A stretch of DNA of 64,000 nt from Ardenticatenaceae bacterium (lineage in GTDB: Bacteria; Chloroflexota; Anaerolineae; Promineifilales; Promineifilaceae): assembly GCA_020634415.1 (NCBI GenBank), contig JACKBT010000025.1, positions 1-64,000 of the forward strand, written 5' to 3'. Both the position numbers and the translations under genes were made by a program. The notes under the pieces were generated by a model. It made no database searches and was not told where the DNA came from. It was given only the letters and a program-made list of their open reading frames with translations. Shown in pieces: positions 16,337 to 25,531 of this stretch; the stretch's first letter is position 1; each line of letters starts with the position of its first letter.

Positions 16337-17887
16337 ATGGACTTCATTCAAGATAATATCCTCAGTCTCGTAATATTCTTCCCCCTCCTCGGTGCGCTCA
16401 TTATTTTTTGGCTGCCAGAGGATGAGAAGAACTTGATTCGTCGCTTGGCTTTGGCCTGGAGCATTGTACCTTTGCTGCTCGTTCTCATTATGTGGTTCAA
16501 CTACGACCGGGTGGATGCTGGTTTTCAATTTGTAAAACAAGCAGAATGGTTCCCGGCACTTGGGTCGAGCTATCACGTCGGTATAGATGGCATCAGCCTC
16601 TCCATGTTCCTGCTGACGACGATCCTAACCCCCCTTTCTATCCTGGCTTCCTTTAGTATTGAGGATAAGGTACGAATGTACATGTCCCTGTTCCTGCTCA
16701 TGGAAACGGCCATGTTGGGACTCTTTGCCTCTCTCGACTTGATGATCTTCTTCATCTTCTGGGAGTTTGGTCTTGTGCCCATGTACTTCCTCATCAAAAT
16801 TTGGGGCGGGGCCGATCGGGAATACGCTTCTTTCAAATTCTTCATCTATACGATGGCGGGCAGTTTGGGGCTGCTTCTCTCCATTCAGGTCATGGGGCTG
16901 GCTACAGGGACATTTGACATTATTGAGTTAATGGACAAGTGGGTGAATCTGCCCGCTGGCACAGTTCTGGCAGGTACGGGACTGGCCGTAAACACCGTCA
17001 AAAGTGTGGCTTTTTGGGCCTTCATGGTGGCATTTGCCATCAAGATTCCGGTTTGGCCCTTCCATACCTGGCTGCCTGATGCCCATACTCAAGCACCAAC
17101 GGCCGGTTCCATGATTTTGGCAGGTGTGCTGTTGAAATTAGGTGCCTATGGTTTCATTCGTCTCGTTATTCCCATGTTCCCAGAGCAAGCTCATGCCACT
17201 GCCACGGTTTTGGCCGTTTTAGGGACATTAAGCATTGTTTTGGGTGGTTATGCGGCCTTTGGTCAGTGGGACTTTAAGCGGTTAGTCGCTTATTCGTCTA
17301 TCAATCACATGGGCTTTGTGGTGTTGGGTTTGGCAGTCATGGCCTATGTGTATGGCGAATCCAACCCGGCGGTGGCGGGTCATTTTTCGCAAGATGCCAT
17401 TATTGCCACCAATGGGGCTGTGTTCCAGATGTTTAATCATGGCTTGTCGGCAGCGGCTATGTTTTTCCTGGTTGGTGTCATTTATGATCGGGCGCATACC
17501 CGTGACTTGAAACAGTTTGGTGGTATTTGGGCTATTTTGCCCATCTATGGCACGGTTCTTATTTTTACGAGCATGGCTTCTTTAGGTTTGCCAGGGTTGA
17601 ATGGCTTTGTGAGTGAATTTATGGTGGTGCGTGGCACATGGGGTATTTTCCCCTTGTGGTTGGCAATTTCCATGCTTGGGTTATTGATGACTGGTGCTTA
17701 TATTTTGAAAGCGATTGGGGCTACTTTGCATGGGCCGAAGAATGCCCGTTGGTCTGGTTTAACGGAAATGACCATGCGCGAATATCTGGTCATTGGCCCC
17801 TTGATGGCCTTGATGCTCAGTTTGGGTATCTGGCCGCAGTGGGTTTTGGTCTTTATTAACGATACCGTGACAAAATTGTTCGGTTAA
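16337..17887 (+). CDS. nuoM: NADH-quinone oxidoreductase subunit M, copy 1
   Basis: Antiporter-like proton-pumping membrane subunit, 516 aa. Features: LFLLMETAMLGLFASLDLMI with the key glutamate, FIFWEFGLVPMYFLI, AFAIKIPVWPFHTWLPDAHT with the key lysine, QAPTAGSMILAGVLLKLGAY and FQMFNHGLSAAAMFFLVGVI. GGAG precedes the ATG. A second M-type gene follows after 24 bases. The two are clearly diverged, so this is an old duplication rather than a recent copy. Confidence 0.95.
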   Translation: MDFIQDNILSLVIFFPLLGALIIFWLPEDEKNLIRRLALAWSIVPLLLVLIMWFNYDRVDAGFQFVKQAEWFPALGSSYHVGIDGISLSMFLLTTILTPLSILASFSIEDKVRMYMSLFLLMETAMLGLFASLDLMIFFIFWEFGLVPMYFLIKIWGGADREYASFKFFIYTMAGSLGLLLSIQVMGLATGTFDIIELMDKWVNLPAGTVLAGTGLAVNTVKSVAFWAFMVAFAIKIPVWPFHTWLPDAHTQAPTAGSMILAGVLLKLGAYGFIRLVIPMFPEQAHATATVLAVLGTLSIVLGGYAAFGQWDFKRLVAYSSINHMGFVVLGLAVMAYVYGESNPAVAGHFSQDAIIATNGAVFQMFNHGLSAAAMFFLVGVIYDRAHTRDLKQFGGIWAILPIYGTVLIFTSMASLGLPGLNGFVSEFMVVRGTWGIFPLWLAISMLGLLMTGAYILKAIGATLHGPKNARWSGLTEMTMREYLVIGPLMALMLSLGIWPQWVLVFINDTVTKLFG

Positions 17888-17911
17888 TCTCCAAAAAACT
17901 GGAAGAGGACT

Positions 17912-19546
17912 ATGGAGTTTCCATTTTTATCCATCATTACCTTGTCGCCGATTGTGGCGGCGGTCATTATTTTGATGCTGCCGAAGGAGCGTGGCGAGAA
18001 CGCCCGTATGTTGGGACTGGCAGCAATGCTTATTGGGCTGGTATTGTCCATCTATGTCTATGTTAGTTACTATCAACAGATGGGTGATTTGGGGCCAAAT
18101 TGGGCGGATCGCTTGCTCTTTTTAGAGGAGGCGGCGTGGATTCCCAGTATTGGCATCAATTACATCATGGGCGTGGATGGGATGAGCGCGACATTGGTGC
18201 TGTTGACAGCGATTGTGGGCGTGGGCGGTGTGCTGATTTCGTGGAGTATTGATGATCGGCCACGTGAGTTCTATGCCTTCTTTATGCTGTTGGTGGCGGG
18301 TGTGCATGGGGTGTTTGTGGCGGTGGATGGCTTTTTGCTTTTCTTCTTCTACGAACTGGCGGTGCTGCCCATGTACGTGATGATTGTGATTTGGGGCTGG
18401 AAGGTGAGTAGAGAATATGCGGCGATGAAGCTGACGCTTTATTTGCTGATTGGCAGTTTTATCTCGTTTATTGCTTTCCTGGTGCTTTATTTCCAATTGC
18501 CAGAGTACAGTGCGGCAACGGCTCCCACGTTTGATCTGCGGATTTGGGCGGAGGCGAATTTCCCCTTTGCGATTCAGCAGGTGTGGTTTATGCCGCTGTT
18601 TTTAGGCTTTGCGATATTAGCGGGTTTGTGGCCGTTTCATAACTGGTCACCGGATGGACATGTGGCTGCGCCAACGGCCGTTTCCATGATTCATGCTGGC
18701 GTGTTGATGAAACTGGGTGCATACGCCTCCATGCGTATTGGTGTTCAAATTTTGCCAGAGGGCATGGTTTACTGGGCACCTTTCATCATCTTACTGACTT
18801 TGATAAACGTCGTTTATGGCTCGCTCATTGCTATGCGCCAGCGGGATATGAAATATCTTATTGGTTACTCCAGTGTCAGCCACATGGGGCTGGTCTCAAT
18901 GGGCTTTGCGGCCCTGAACACACAGGGGCTTACTGGGGCAGGCATCCAAATGGTCAGTCATGGTGTGATGACCGCCCTGTTCTTCTCTGTTGTCGGTATG
19001 GTTTATGACCGGGCCCATACACGCAGCATGGATGAGTTACGAGGCATGGGCAAGGTGTTGCCCTGGGGAATGGTGGCCTTCATCATAGGCGGTTTGGTTT
19101 CGATGGGTATGCCGGGTTTATCGGGTTTTATCGCTGAATTCCCCATCTTTTTGGGTGTGTGGGATGGCAGTGACATGAACTTTTCCGGTGTGTTTGGCCT
19201 GAACCCATCAACCTTCTATCATCTTGTAGCGATGTTTTCTGTATTAGCAATTGTAATAACGGCCGCTTATATCCTTCGCGCTGTTAATACGGTCTTCTTT
19301 GGCGAATACGATGCTGAAAAATGGCATGATATGCGGCCTATTTTAGCCATAGACAAAGTTGTCTTGGTTAGCTTTGTCGTCATCCTCATTGTTATTGGCA
19401 TGTTCCCCCAAGTAATCGCGCCTATTGTGCAGTCGGGAATCGAACCAGTCGTGGCTCGTTTAGACAATGCACAGAACACAATCACACTTTTAGACACCGT
19501 GCAAACATCGGCTGTCAACTTTTTAACCTGGCTGGGAGGTGCATAA
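17912..19546 (+). CDS. nuoM: NADH-quinone oxidoreductase subunit M, copy 2
   Basis: Second M-type pumping subunit, 544 aa. It keeps the core motifs: FFYELAVLPMYVMIVIWGW with the glutamate, LAGLWPFHNWSPDGHVAAPT (Phe-His present, but the lysine two residues before Trp-Pro-Phe-His is replaced by Gly-Leu), and HAGVLMKLGAYASMRIG. GAGG precedes the ATG. nuoN starts immediately after its stop codon, so the two are translationally coupled. Confidence 0.93.
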   Translation: MEFPFLSIITLSPIVAAVIILMLPKERGENARMLGLAAMLIGLVLSIYVYVSYYQQMGDLGPNWADRLLFLEEAAWIPSIGINYIMGVDGMSATLVLLTAIVGVGGVLISWSIDDRPREFYAFFMLLVAGVHGVFVAVDGFLLFFFYELAVLPMYVMIVIWGWKVSREYAAMKLTLYLLIGSFISFIAFLVLYFQLPEYSAATAPTFDLRIWAEANFPFAIQQVWFMPLFLGFAILAGLWPFHNWSPDGHVAAPTAVSMIHAGVLMKLGAYASMRIGVQILPEGMVYWAPFIILLTLINVVYGSLIAMRQRDMKYLIGYSSVSHMGLVSMGFAALNTQGLTGAGIQMVSHGVMTALFFSVVGMVYDRAHTRSMDELRGMGKVLPWGMVAFIIGGLVSMGMPGLSGFIAEFPIFLGVWDGSDMNFSGVFGLNPSTFYHLVAMFSVLAIVITAAYILRAVNTVFFGEYDAEKWHDMRPILAIDKVVLVSFVVILIVIGMFPQVIAPIVQSGIEPVVARLDNAQNTITLLDTVQTSAVNFLTWLGGA

Positions 19547-21022
19547 GTGAACCTTTCTTGGTGGCTGGCTATTGTGCCAGAAATCGCACTGACTATTTTG
19601 CTCTTTATTGTCCTGCTCTATCATCGTTTCGTAAAACCAGATGAGCATCGTCGAGTGGGTCTGTTTACAGCCTGGGGTGCATTTGTCATCTTGTTGCTCA
19701 CCTTGGGCCTGTGGTTCTTCGGTAACGAGCCGGGAGAGCAGGCCGTTTTAGTTTGGGGCGGTATGCTCCGCCATGATTTGGTGACTTTGGTATTCCGGGT
19801 GATGTTCCAATCAGCCTTGATGCTGGTTAGCCTCATCTCTATGGATGTCAAGGCTCTGCAAAAAAGCGAATATTACGGACTGCTCATTACGGCCACAATT
19901 GGCTTTGATTTGATGGCAGCTTCGGCTGATCTCATCATGCTCTATATGGCTTTAGAGATGGCGAGTATTTCTTCCTATATCTTGTCTGGTTTTGTCACCA
20001 CGAGTAATCGCTCTTCGGAAGCGGGGATGAAATATTTTGTTTACGGCGCATTTGCAACGGGGATTATGTTGTATGGCATGAGTCTGTTGTATGGGTTAAC
20101 GGCGCAGACGAATTTGTATTCAATTGGCAGCATGGTGATGGGTGTGCAGGATTTGCCGGCCGAGTTGAATGGGATTTTGCTGTTAGCGGCCGTTATGATT
20201 GCCGTAGGGTTTGGGTTCAAGATATCGGCCGTTCCCTTCCATTTCTGGACACCGGATGTGTACGAAGGTTCACCAACAGCCTTCACTGCCTTTGTTTCCA
20301 CAGCTTCCAAAGCAGCCGGTTTTGCCGTTTTCATTCGCTTGTTTTCTGCCGGAACAGTCGGCCTGCCCGATCCGGGTACACCCTGGTGGGCGATGCTCGT
20401 TGCCATGTGTATTGTTACCATGACCTTGGGCAACTTCCTGGCAATTTTCCAAAGCAATATCAAACGTATGCTGGCCTATTCTAGTGTCGCCCAGGCCGGT
20501 TATGCGCTCATTGGCCTGGTAGCACTTTCTCCCGATGGTTCCGGTGCCACCATGTTCTATTTGCTCATGTATCTGTTTACCAACATTGCTGCCTTTGGCG
20601 TCATTGTCATGTTGAGCAATCTTACAAACTCGGATGAACTACAAGATTTATCGGGTTTGAGCCGCCGTTCACCGTATTTGGCACTGGCTATGATGGTGGC
20701 ACTTTTGTCCCTCGGCGGTATTCCCCCCACGGCCGGTTTTTTTGGTAAATTCTTCATCTTCAAAGCGGCTGTGGATGTAGGTTTGTGGTGGCTGGCTCTC
20801 CTTGGTATTCTGAACGCCTTTGTAGCTCTTTACTATTACCTTTCGGTCATTAAATACATGTACCTCTACCGCTCTGAAGAAGAAGAAATAGCTATTCCCG
20901 TTTCCCGAGCTGGGCAGGTTGGTTTGGCAATTTCTGCATTTTTCATTATTTTACTAGGTGTGTATGCAGGCCCAGCTTTTGAATGGACTAGACAAGCGGC
21001 GGCAGCATTCTTTTCTGGCTAA
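19547..21022 (+). CDS. nuoN: NADH-quinone oxidoreductase subunit N
   Basis: Antiporter-like pumping subunit, 491 aa. The GTG start directly follows the TAA of the preceding gene with no gap. Motifs: LYMALEMASISSYILSGF (glutamate), GFGFKISAVPFHFWTPDVYE (lysine), GSPTAFTAFVSTASKAAGF and RMLAYSSVAQAGYALIGL. It ends the complex I operon; a new promoter for the atp genes starts within a few bases. Confidence 0.95.
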   Translation: MNLSWWLAIVPEIALTILLFIVLLYHRFVKPDEHRRVGLFTAWGAFVILLLTLGLWFFGNEPGEQAVLVWGGMLRHDLVTLVFRVMFQSALMLVSLISMDVKALQKSEYYGLLITATIGFDLMAASADLIMLYMALEMASISSYILSGFVTTSNRSSEAGMKYFVYGAFATGIMLYGMSLLYGLTAQTNLYSIGSMVMGVQDLPAELNGILLLAAVMIAVGFGFKISAVPFHFWTPDVYEGSPTAFTAFVSTASKAAGFAVFIRLFSAGTVGLPDPGTPWWAMLVAMCIVTMTLGNFLAIFQSNIKRMLAYSSVAQAGYALIGLVALSPDGSGATMFYLLMYLFTNIAAFGVIVMLSNLTNSDELQDLSGLSRRSPYLALAMMVALLSLGGIPPTAGFFGKFFIFKAAVDVGLWWLALLGILNAFVALYYYLSVIKYMYLYRSEEEEIAIPVSRAGQVGLAISAFFIILLGVYAGPAFEWTRQAAAAFFSG

Positions 21023-21025
21023 AGG

Positions 21026-21053
21026 TTGCCCAGACAATCGTTTGTGATATAAT
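21026..21053 (+). promoter_or_regulatory. Sigma-70 type promoter of the atp operon
   Basis: TTGCCC (21026-21031), a 16-base spacer, TATAAT (21048-21053). It begins four bases after the nuoN stop. The predicted transcript start near 21060 leaves almost no leader before the TTG start of the first gene, so the mRNA may be nearly leaderless or start translation at the in-frame GTG at 21081. Confidence 0.7.
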
Positions 21054-21065
21054 GCACAAACTCGC

Positions 21066-21359
21066 TTGAGTAAGATCACTGTGAACCAAAAACAGCAACA
21101 GCAAATTAATACCATGTCGCTCATTGCAGGTGTCATGGGGCAAGTAGGTTGCTTAAACATCGTTCTTGTGGGTGTCGCTTTAGGTGTAGGTATCTTACTT
21201 GACAGGCTCCTGGGTACAAAAGCAATCTTTACAGTTTTATTCACAGTAGGCAGCGTTCCTGTTGCCTTATATTTAACAGTGCGTATCGCCATGACGGCTT
21301 CTGCACGAGTTCAAGAACAATTCAACTCCAAAGAAACGGAGGAAAAGACTGACACATGA
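21066..21359 (+). CDS. atpZ: AtpZ/AtpI-family protein
   Basis: A 97-aa protein with two membrane helices (about residues 20-45 and 52-75), first in the F0 cluster. The motif VGVALGVGILLDRLLGTKAI is typical of the AtpZ/AtpI family (F0F1-ATPase subunit, DUF3000-type small proteins), thought to help c-ring assembly or Mg uptake. The start is uncertain: TTG at 21066, GTG at 21081 or ATG at 21114. Its TGA overlaps the atpB ATG (ATGA). Confidence 0.8.
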   Translation: MSKITVNQKQQQQINTMSLIAGVMGQVGCLNIVLVGVALGVGILLDRLLGTKAIFTVLFTVGSVPVALYLTVRIAMTASARVQEQFNSKETEEKTDT

Positions 21360-22432
21360 AAAAACGGTATATAGTTTATTTATGTCTGATAGGTTTGCTC
21401 TTATTAAGCGCAATTCCATTTCTAAATCCTGTTCTGCCGGTCATCCAACTGCCTGGTGAGGTTTTATGGGCTTGGCCGGGAGGCAGTGAGTTTTTAGGTG
21501 GTTTGTTTGGGCGTGGGTTTACCAATACGTTCTTAGCAACGCTGTTGACGTTCATCATTATTGTCACAATTGCCTTTAGTTTGAAGGCGGGATCAAGAAC
21601 GGCCGATGACGTGCCCACTGGCGCTTATAATTTCTTCGAGATGCTTATCGAGTTTGCTTACGGTTATGTTGAAGATGCGGCGGGTAAATGGGCCAAAGTC
21701 TTCTTCCCCTTCTTTATGACCTTCATCTTGTGGATTGTTATTGCCAACTGGATGGAATTAGTGCCTTTGGTAGACTCCTTTGGCAAATGGGAAAACTTGC
21801 CTCACTTTGAAGCTGAAATGGCTGCCATTGAAGCCGAAGAGATGCACCTCAGCGAGGAAGAAATCCATCACATCGAGGAAGAGGTTGAACATGCTGTAGA
21901 TGAAGAAAACGTCGGCGATTTGCGTCAGGGTATTCTCTTGGTCAAAGCCCAGCCCAATGAAGAGGGTGAAAAACCAGATGATGCTGATTGGACAATTGTG
22001 CCTTACGTCCGTGCTGCGGCTACAGATTTGAACTTCACGATAGCCATCGCTATTATCTCTGTTGTTATGACCCAATACTATGGTATGAAGGCACAGGGCG
22101 CGAAGTATTGGTTGAAATTCTTCCCCTTCTACTCTGGCAAGGGTGATGAAATTGCCAAGAACCCATTGGCTATTATGGACATTGGTGTTGGTTTGCTAGA
22201 GTTCATCAGCGAAATCTTTAAGATAGTCTCGTTTGCCTTCCGGCTTTTGGGTAATATCTTTGCGGGGCAGGTGTTGTTGTTTGTGATTGGTTCGCTTTTG
22301 CCCGTTGGCAACTTGCTGTTCTGGCACTTAGAATTTGCGGTGGGCTTGTTACAGGGTGCCGTGTTTGCCTTGTTGACCCTGACCTTTATGAAGAGCGCCA
22401 CAGAATCTCACCACGGTGATGAACATCACTAA
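21356..22432 (+). CDS. atpB: ATP synthase F0 subunit a
   Basis: Proton-channel subunit, 358 aa. The essential arginine is in FAFRLLGNIFAGQVLLFVIG and the last helix is GLLQGAVFALLTLTFM. Unusually, an acidic, histidine-bearing stretch of about 45 residues (about 146-190: EAEMAAIEAEEMHLSEEEIH and following) is inserted in the loop after WMELVPLVD. It overlaps the atpZ stop by four bases and ends in HHGDEHH. Confidence 0.94.
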   Translation: MKKRYIVYLCLIGLLLLSAIPFLNPVLPVIQLPGEVLWAWPGGSEFLGGLFGRGFTNTFLATLLTFIIIVTIAFSLKAGSRTADDVPTGAYNFFEMLIEFAYGYVEDAAGKWAKVFFPFFMTFILWIVIANWMELVPLVDSFGKWENLPHFEAEMAAIEAEEMHLSEEEIHHIEEEVEHAVDEENVGDLRQGILLVKAQPNEEGEKPDDADWTIVPYVRAAATDLNFTIAIAIISVVMTQYYGMKAQGAKYWLKFFPFYSGKGDEIAKNPLAIMDIGVGLLEFISEIFKIVSFAFRLLGNIFAGQVLLFVIGSLLPVGNLLFWHLEFAVGLLQGAVFALLTLTFMKSATESHHGDEHH

Positions 22433-22527
22433 AAATGGTTTGTTTAATAAATTAATGTGACTGGATTTATCTGGTCTAAAAAATATCAAAAGTAAATTCA
22501 CGAAGAAAATTTTGGAGGTTACTCATT

Positions 22528-22776
22528 ATGGATGCAGAAGCTGCAGCTTTGATAGCAAATGGTTTGAAATTGTTGGGTGCTGGCTTAGCCATGACAGGCG
22601 CGATTGGCGCTGGTGCTGGTGTAGGCATCGTTGTAGGTGGTGCGGTGCAAGGTATCGCTCGTAACCCTGATGCTGCTGGTACAATTACTGGTAACATGAT
22701 TTTGGGTGTAGCTCTGGCAGAAGCTGTGGCTATTTATGCCCTGGTGGTCGCCCTGATTCTTATTTTCGTGGCTTAA
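22528..22776 (+). CDS. atpE: ATP synthase F0 subunit c
   Basis: Rotor-ring subunit, 82 aa, two helices joined by the loop GIARNPDA. The ion-binding glutamate is in helix 2 ([16 protein letters not shown]). The residue after it is Ala rather than Ser/Thr, and the sodium-type Gln pattern is absent, which suggests proton coupling. GGAGG precedes the ATG. Confidence 0.96.
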   Translation: MDAEAAALIANGLKLLGAGLAMTGAIGAGAGVGIVVGGAVQGIARNPDAAGTITGNMILGVALAEAVAIYALVVALILIFVA

Positions 22777-22815
22777 GCTTAATCGTAGCTAATCTAGAAA
22801 TAAAAAGGTGTTGCT

Positions 22816-23520
22816 ATGGATGCACTAGGTATAAATGTTGGCTATTTGGTTATGCAAATTCTGCTCTTCGTCATCTTAATGATGGTGTTGAAAAATTATT
22901 TGTATGCACCAGTTTTGACGGCTTTGGAAGAGCGTAAAGAGAAAATCCGCAAGGGTTTAGAGGATGCGCGGCAGGCAGCAATTGCCCGTGATAATGCTGA
23001 TGCTGAAGCTAAGAAGATATTGGATGCGGCCCGGGCGGAAGCTTCGAAGGTTCGTCAAGATGCAGCTGTGCAGGCAGAAGAGACGGCAAAGGGTATCGTG
23101 GCTCAGGCAAATGAGCAGGCACGCTCTGTTGTAGCTGGGGCTAAAGAGGAAGCGGAAGCTGAACGCAACCGTATTTTGTCGGAATTGCGTGGACAAGTAG
23201 CTGCTATCTCTATTGCTGCGGCTAATAAGTTAGTTGGTGCGGCTTTAGACGAAAGTAAGCAGCGAGCTTTGATTGCTGACTTCTTTGCCAAAGCACCGGC
23301 TGGTGTGGGCAGTTTGAGCGGCGATACAGCTGAGGTGACAAGTGCCTTGCCTTTAACTGAGGCGGAGCAGCAGCAGGTTAAAAGTGCTGTGAAAGCTGGT
23401 AATGTAACCTTCCGTGTTGATCCGACTATTTTGGGCGGTTTGAAGGTGCGCGTGGGTGATCAGGTTGTGGACGATAGTGTCGCCAGCCGAATGAACGCTA
23501 TGCGCGGTTCTTTGAATTAA
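22816..23520 (+). CDS. atpF: ATP synthase subunit b fused to delta C-terminal domain
   Basis: Peripheral stalk protein, 234 aa. Residues 1-25 are the membrane helix. Residues 28-160 are a typical b-subunit coiled coil (YAPVLTALEERKEKIRKGLE, KILDAARAEASKVRQDA). Residues about 178-234 are not b-like: LPLTEAEQQQVKSAV, then FRVDPTILGGLKVRVGDQVV and DDSVASRMNAMRGSL match the C-terminal domain of subunit delta/OSCP. The delta N-terminal domain is missing. No atpH, A, G, D or C follows; a terminator does. A separate delta elsewhere is possible. Confidence 0.88.
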   Translation: MDALGINVGYLVMQILLFVILMMVLKNYLYAPVLTALEERKEKIRKGLEDARQAAIARDNADAEAKKILDAARAEASKVRQDAAVQAEETAKGIVAQANEQARSVVAGAKEEAEAERNRILSELRGQVAAISIAAANKLVGAALDESKQRALIADFFAKAPAGVGSLSGDTAEVTSALPLTEAEQQQVKSAVKAGNVTFRVDPTILGGLKVRVGDQVVDDSVASRMNAMRGSLN

Positions 23521-23592
23521 CGGCTCTCGTTAAAATAGTTGAGGAGAATGAAACGGCCGTTTTCTAACGGCCGTCTCTACACACCTAAAAAT

Positions 23593-23625
23593 AAAGGCCA
23601 GGACACGCCGAATCCTGGCCTTTTT
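23593..23625. terminator. Intrinsic terminator between atpF and the AIM24 gene
   Basis: AAAGGCCAGGA, a 9-base loop, TCCTGGCC, then five T. It lies between convergent genes and closes the F0 operon. Just upstream two CGGCCG copies (about 23555 and 23570) form a second inverted pair. Confidence 0.88.
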
Positions 23626-23631
23626 GTTTCC

Positions 23632-24315
23632 CTAGCTCGCTTTGATAGGCATGTACTGCATGAGTTTCGCGGCCAAGTTAGACAGCGGTAAACTTTGCAG
23701 CCATACTTTGCCTGGCCCCGTGAGTGTTGCCAGGAACAAGCCCTCACCACCAAACAAAATATTCTTGGCTCCTTTCACTCGTGTAATGTCATAATTCACC
23801 GATGGTTCATACATGGCGATGTGGCCGGGATCAACTTTCATCGTCTCACCTGGTTTCAGCGTATACTTGCGCACCTCGCCTGCAATTTCCACCCAGGCTG
23901 TGCCAGGGCCAGTCACTTTTTGCAAGATAAAGCCTTCGCCACCAAACAAGCCGCTGCCTAGTTTGCGCCGAAAATGAACTTCCAGGTTGACAGAATCCTC
24001 GGCGACCATGAAAGCATCTTTTTGGCAGATACGGCTCTCATTCGGGCCTAATTCAACAGGTACAATGGAGCCTGGAGCTTCGGGGGTGAAGGTGATGATA
24101 CCTTCTCCACCTTTGCAGCTATAAGTTGTGAGGAAAAGGGATTCGCCAGACAAGGAGCGCGCCAACCCTTTGAGCAGTCCACCGCGTGTATCGGTGGACA
24201 TGTCAATATTGCCACGCATCCAGGCCATGCCGCCTGATTCGGTGAATACTGATTCACCCGAATTGAGTGTAATATCTAATGTTTGTAATGTCGTTCCCTG
24301 AATTTTGTACTGCAT
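23632..24315 (-). CDS. AIM24/TIGR00266 family protein
   Basis: A 227-aa protein of the AIM24 (DUF124) family, a double-stranded beta-roll fold of unknown biochemical function. Typical features are SGESVFTESGGMAWM, then repeats of the GGEGFILQKVTGPGTAWVE and GGEGLFLATLTGPGKVWLQS type. The frame opens at 24348, but the ATG at 24315 has GGAGG four bases upstream and matches the family N-terminus (MQYKIQG). Confidence 0.88.
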   Translation of the reverse strand: MQYKIQGTTLQTLDITLNSGESVFTESGGMAWMRGNIDMSTDTRGGLLKGLARSLSGESLFLTTYSCKGGEGIITFTPEAPGSIVPVELGPNESRICQKDAFMVAEDSVNLEVHFRRKLGSGLFGGEGFILQKVTGPGTAWVEIAGEVRKYTLKPGETMKVDPGHIAMYEPSVNYDITRVKGAKNILFGGEGLFLATLTGPGKVWLQSLPLSNLAAKLMQYMPIKAS

Positions 24316-24682
24316 GTTGCCTCCAAAAATAAAGATGGTAGGAATCATGAAAGAATGATCTCCTCCCGCTTGTGCATGGATATAGATTTGATTATAGTTC
24401 TTATTTTGTAGCTTACAACGCCAGAAAGTGAGCGTATTGGCCTTAAATCGCCCTGATTACACCGATACCAAACAGATACAAGTGCTATACAAGCTGTTTG
24501 TATCTCTTGAATCAGCCCTATCTCCCCCCTAGAATGGCTGCAAGTTGCCCACATAAATCCTGACATAGACCAAGCGAAAAATTTATTTGTCATCATTGCG
24601 ACTAACCACAAGTTGAGTCAAGAGACTGTTGTCTTTGTCAGATGGGCATCCTCAATACTACAGTTCATACAAGGAGATTGGA
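24316..24682. other. Intergenic region with one small hairpin
   Basis: Divergent gap of 367 bases. An imperfect hairpin lies at 24474-24505 (arms AGATACAA and TTGTATCT). I see no gene with a ribosome site and no convincing promoter. Confidence 0.5.
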
Positions 24683-25471
24683 ATGCCAAACAAATTAACC
24701 TCATTTATGTTGATAATCGCCAGCTTTTTCACAATAGGCTGGCAAATGCTAAACACAGTCAATCGGCCCAGCCCGATTATGGCCAAACATGCTATTTGCA
24801 TACAACCGACAATCAACGATGAACTGTGCGCTGCCCAAGAAGCCCAAATTTTAGCCTCCGTTGTTCGTTTTGTACTTCATGCTGAATTCCAGGCAGGGCA
24901 GCCCGTAGATTTTTTCGGTTCTGTCGGCTATGCCACCGTGATGGCGAGCCGTTACCTGGTAACACACAATCATTTCTCTGTTGACTTGCTCGCGCTTTCG
25001 TCTACAAATACACAAGGTCTCACTGGCTTTTCTCTTTATAACGCCGCTGGAGAGCGGATTGTCCATAATGCGTCCGTTCATACTTTTCAAGTAGCAGCCC
25101 AAGATGCACAAACATTGGTGTTAGATTTTGGGGCTGGCTACTTCAATGACCTCAATATTCCCTCTGCCACGTTTATAGCGGCCGCTGATGTTGAACTGGC
25201 TGTTGGTACAGAGGTGGCGCAGCTTGATTGGGATGGCGAACGCGCCTATGTGGTATGGACAACCATCACACGAATTGTCCCTCAGCACATCTCACCTTAT
25301 TTGGAGTTGGATCATTATGCCATAATGGGGGCTTCTGGCGGCGGTGTATTTTGGCAGGGGCAGCACATCGCCAACAATTGGGCGCATGTCACTGTGACCA
25401 ACCCCGACACAGGTGCATTCATGCGCTCTTACACCATGGCCGCCCTGAACAGCGAAACTGTCATCGAATAA
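24683..25471 (+). CDS. Secreted trypsin-like serine protease
   Basis: A 262-aa exported protein: signal peptide at residues 1-24 (FMLIIASFFTIGWQM), then a chymotrypsin-like fold. The histidine motif is YLVTHNHFSVD and the serine motif is GASGGGVFWQG, with the oxyanion-hole glycines. The aspartate is probably within VDLLALS or nearby; I cannot fix it. AAGGAG eight bases upstream supports the ATG at 24683 over the frame start at 24629. Substrate unknown. Confidence 0.75.
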   Translation: MPNKLTSFMLIIASFFTIGWQMLNTVNRPSPIMAKHAICIQPTINDELCAAQEAQILASVVRFVLHAEFQAGQPVDFFGSVGYATVMASRYLVTHNHFSVDLLALSSTNTQGLTGFSLYNAAGERIVHNASVHTFQVAAQDAQTLVLDFGAGYFNDLNIPSATFIAAADVELAVGTEVAQLDWDGERAYVVWTTITRIVPQHISPYLELDHYAIMGASGGGVFWQGQHIANNWAHVTVTNPDTGAFMRSYTMAALNSETVIE

Positions 25472-25531
25472 ATTCCCCCTCTATCCCCTTTTTTCAACCG
25501 ATATAAAACCGATATAAACGGCCGTTTCCCC

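Noticed and set aside
24345..24611. 88-codon minus-strand frame upstream of the AIM24 gene
   Set aside because: No ribosome site and no recognisable sequence; in a divergent control region.
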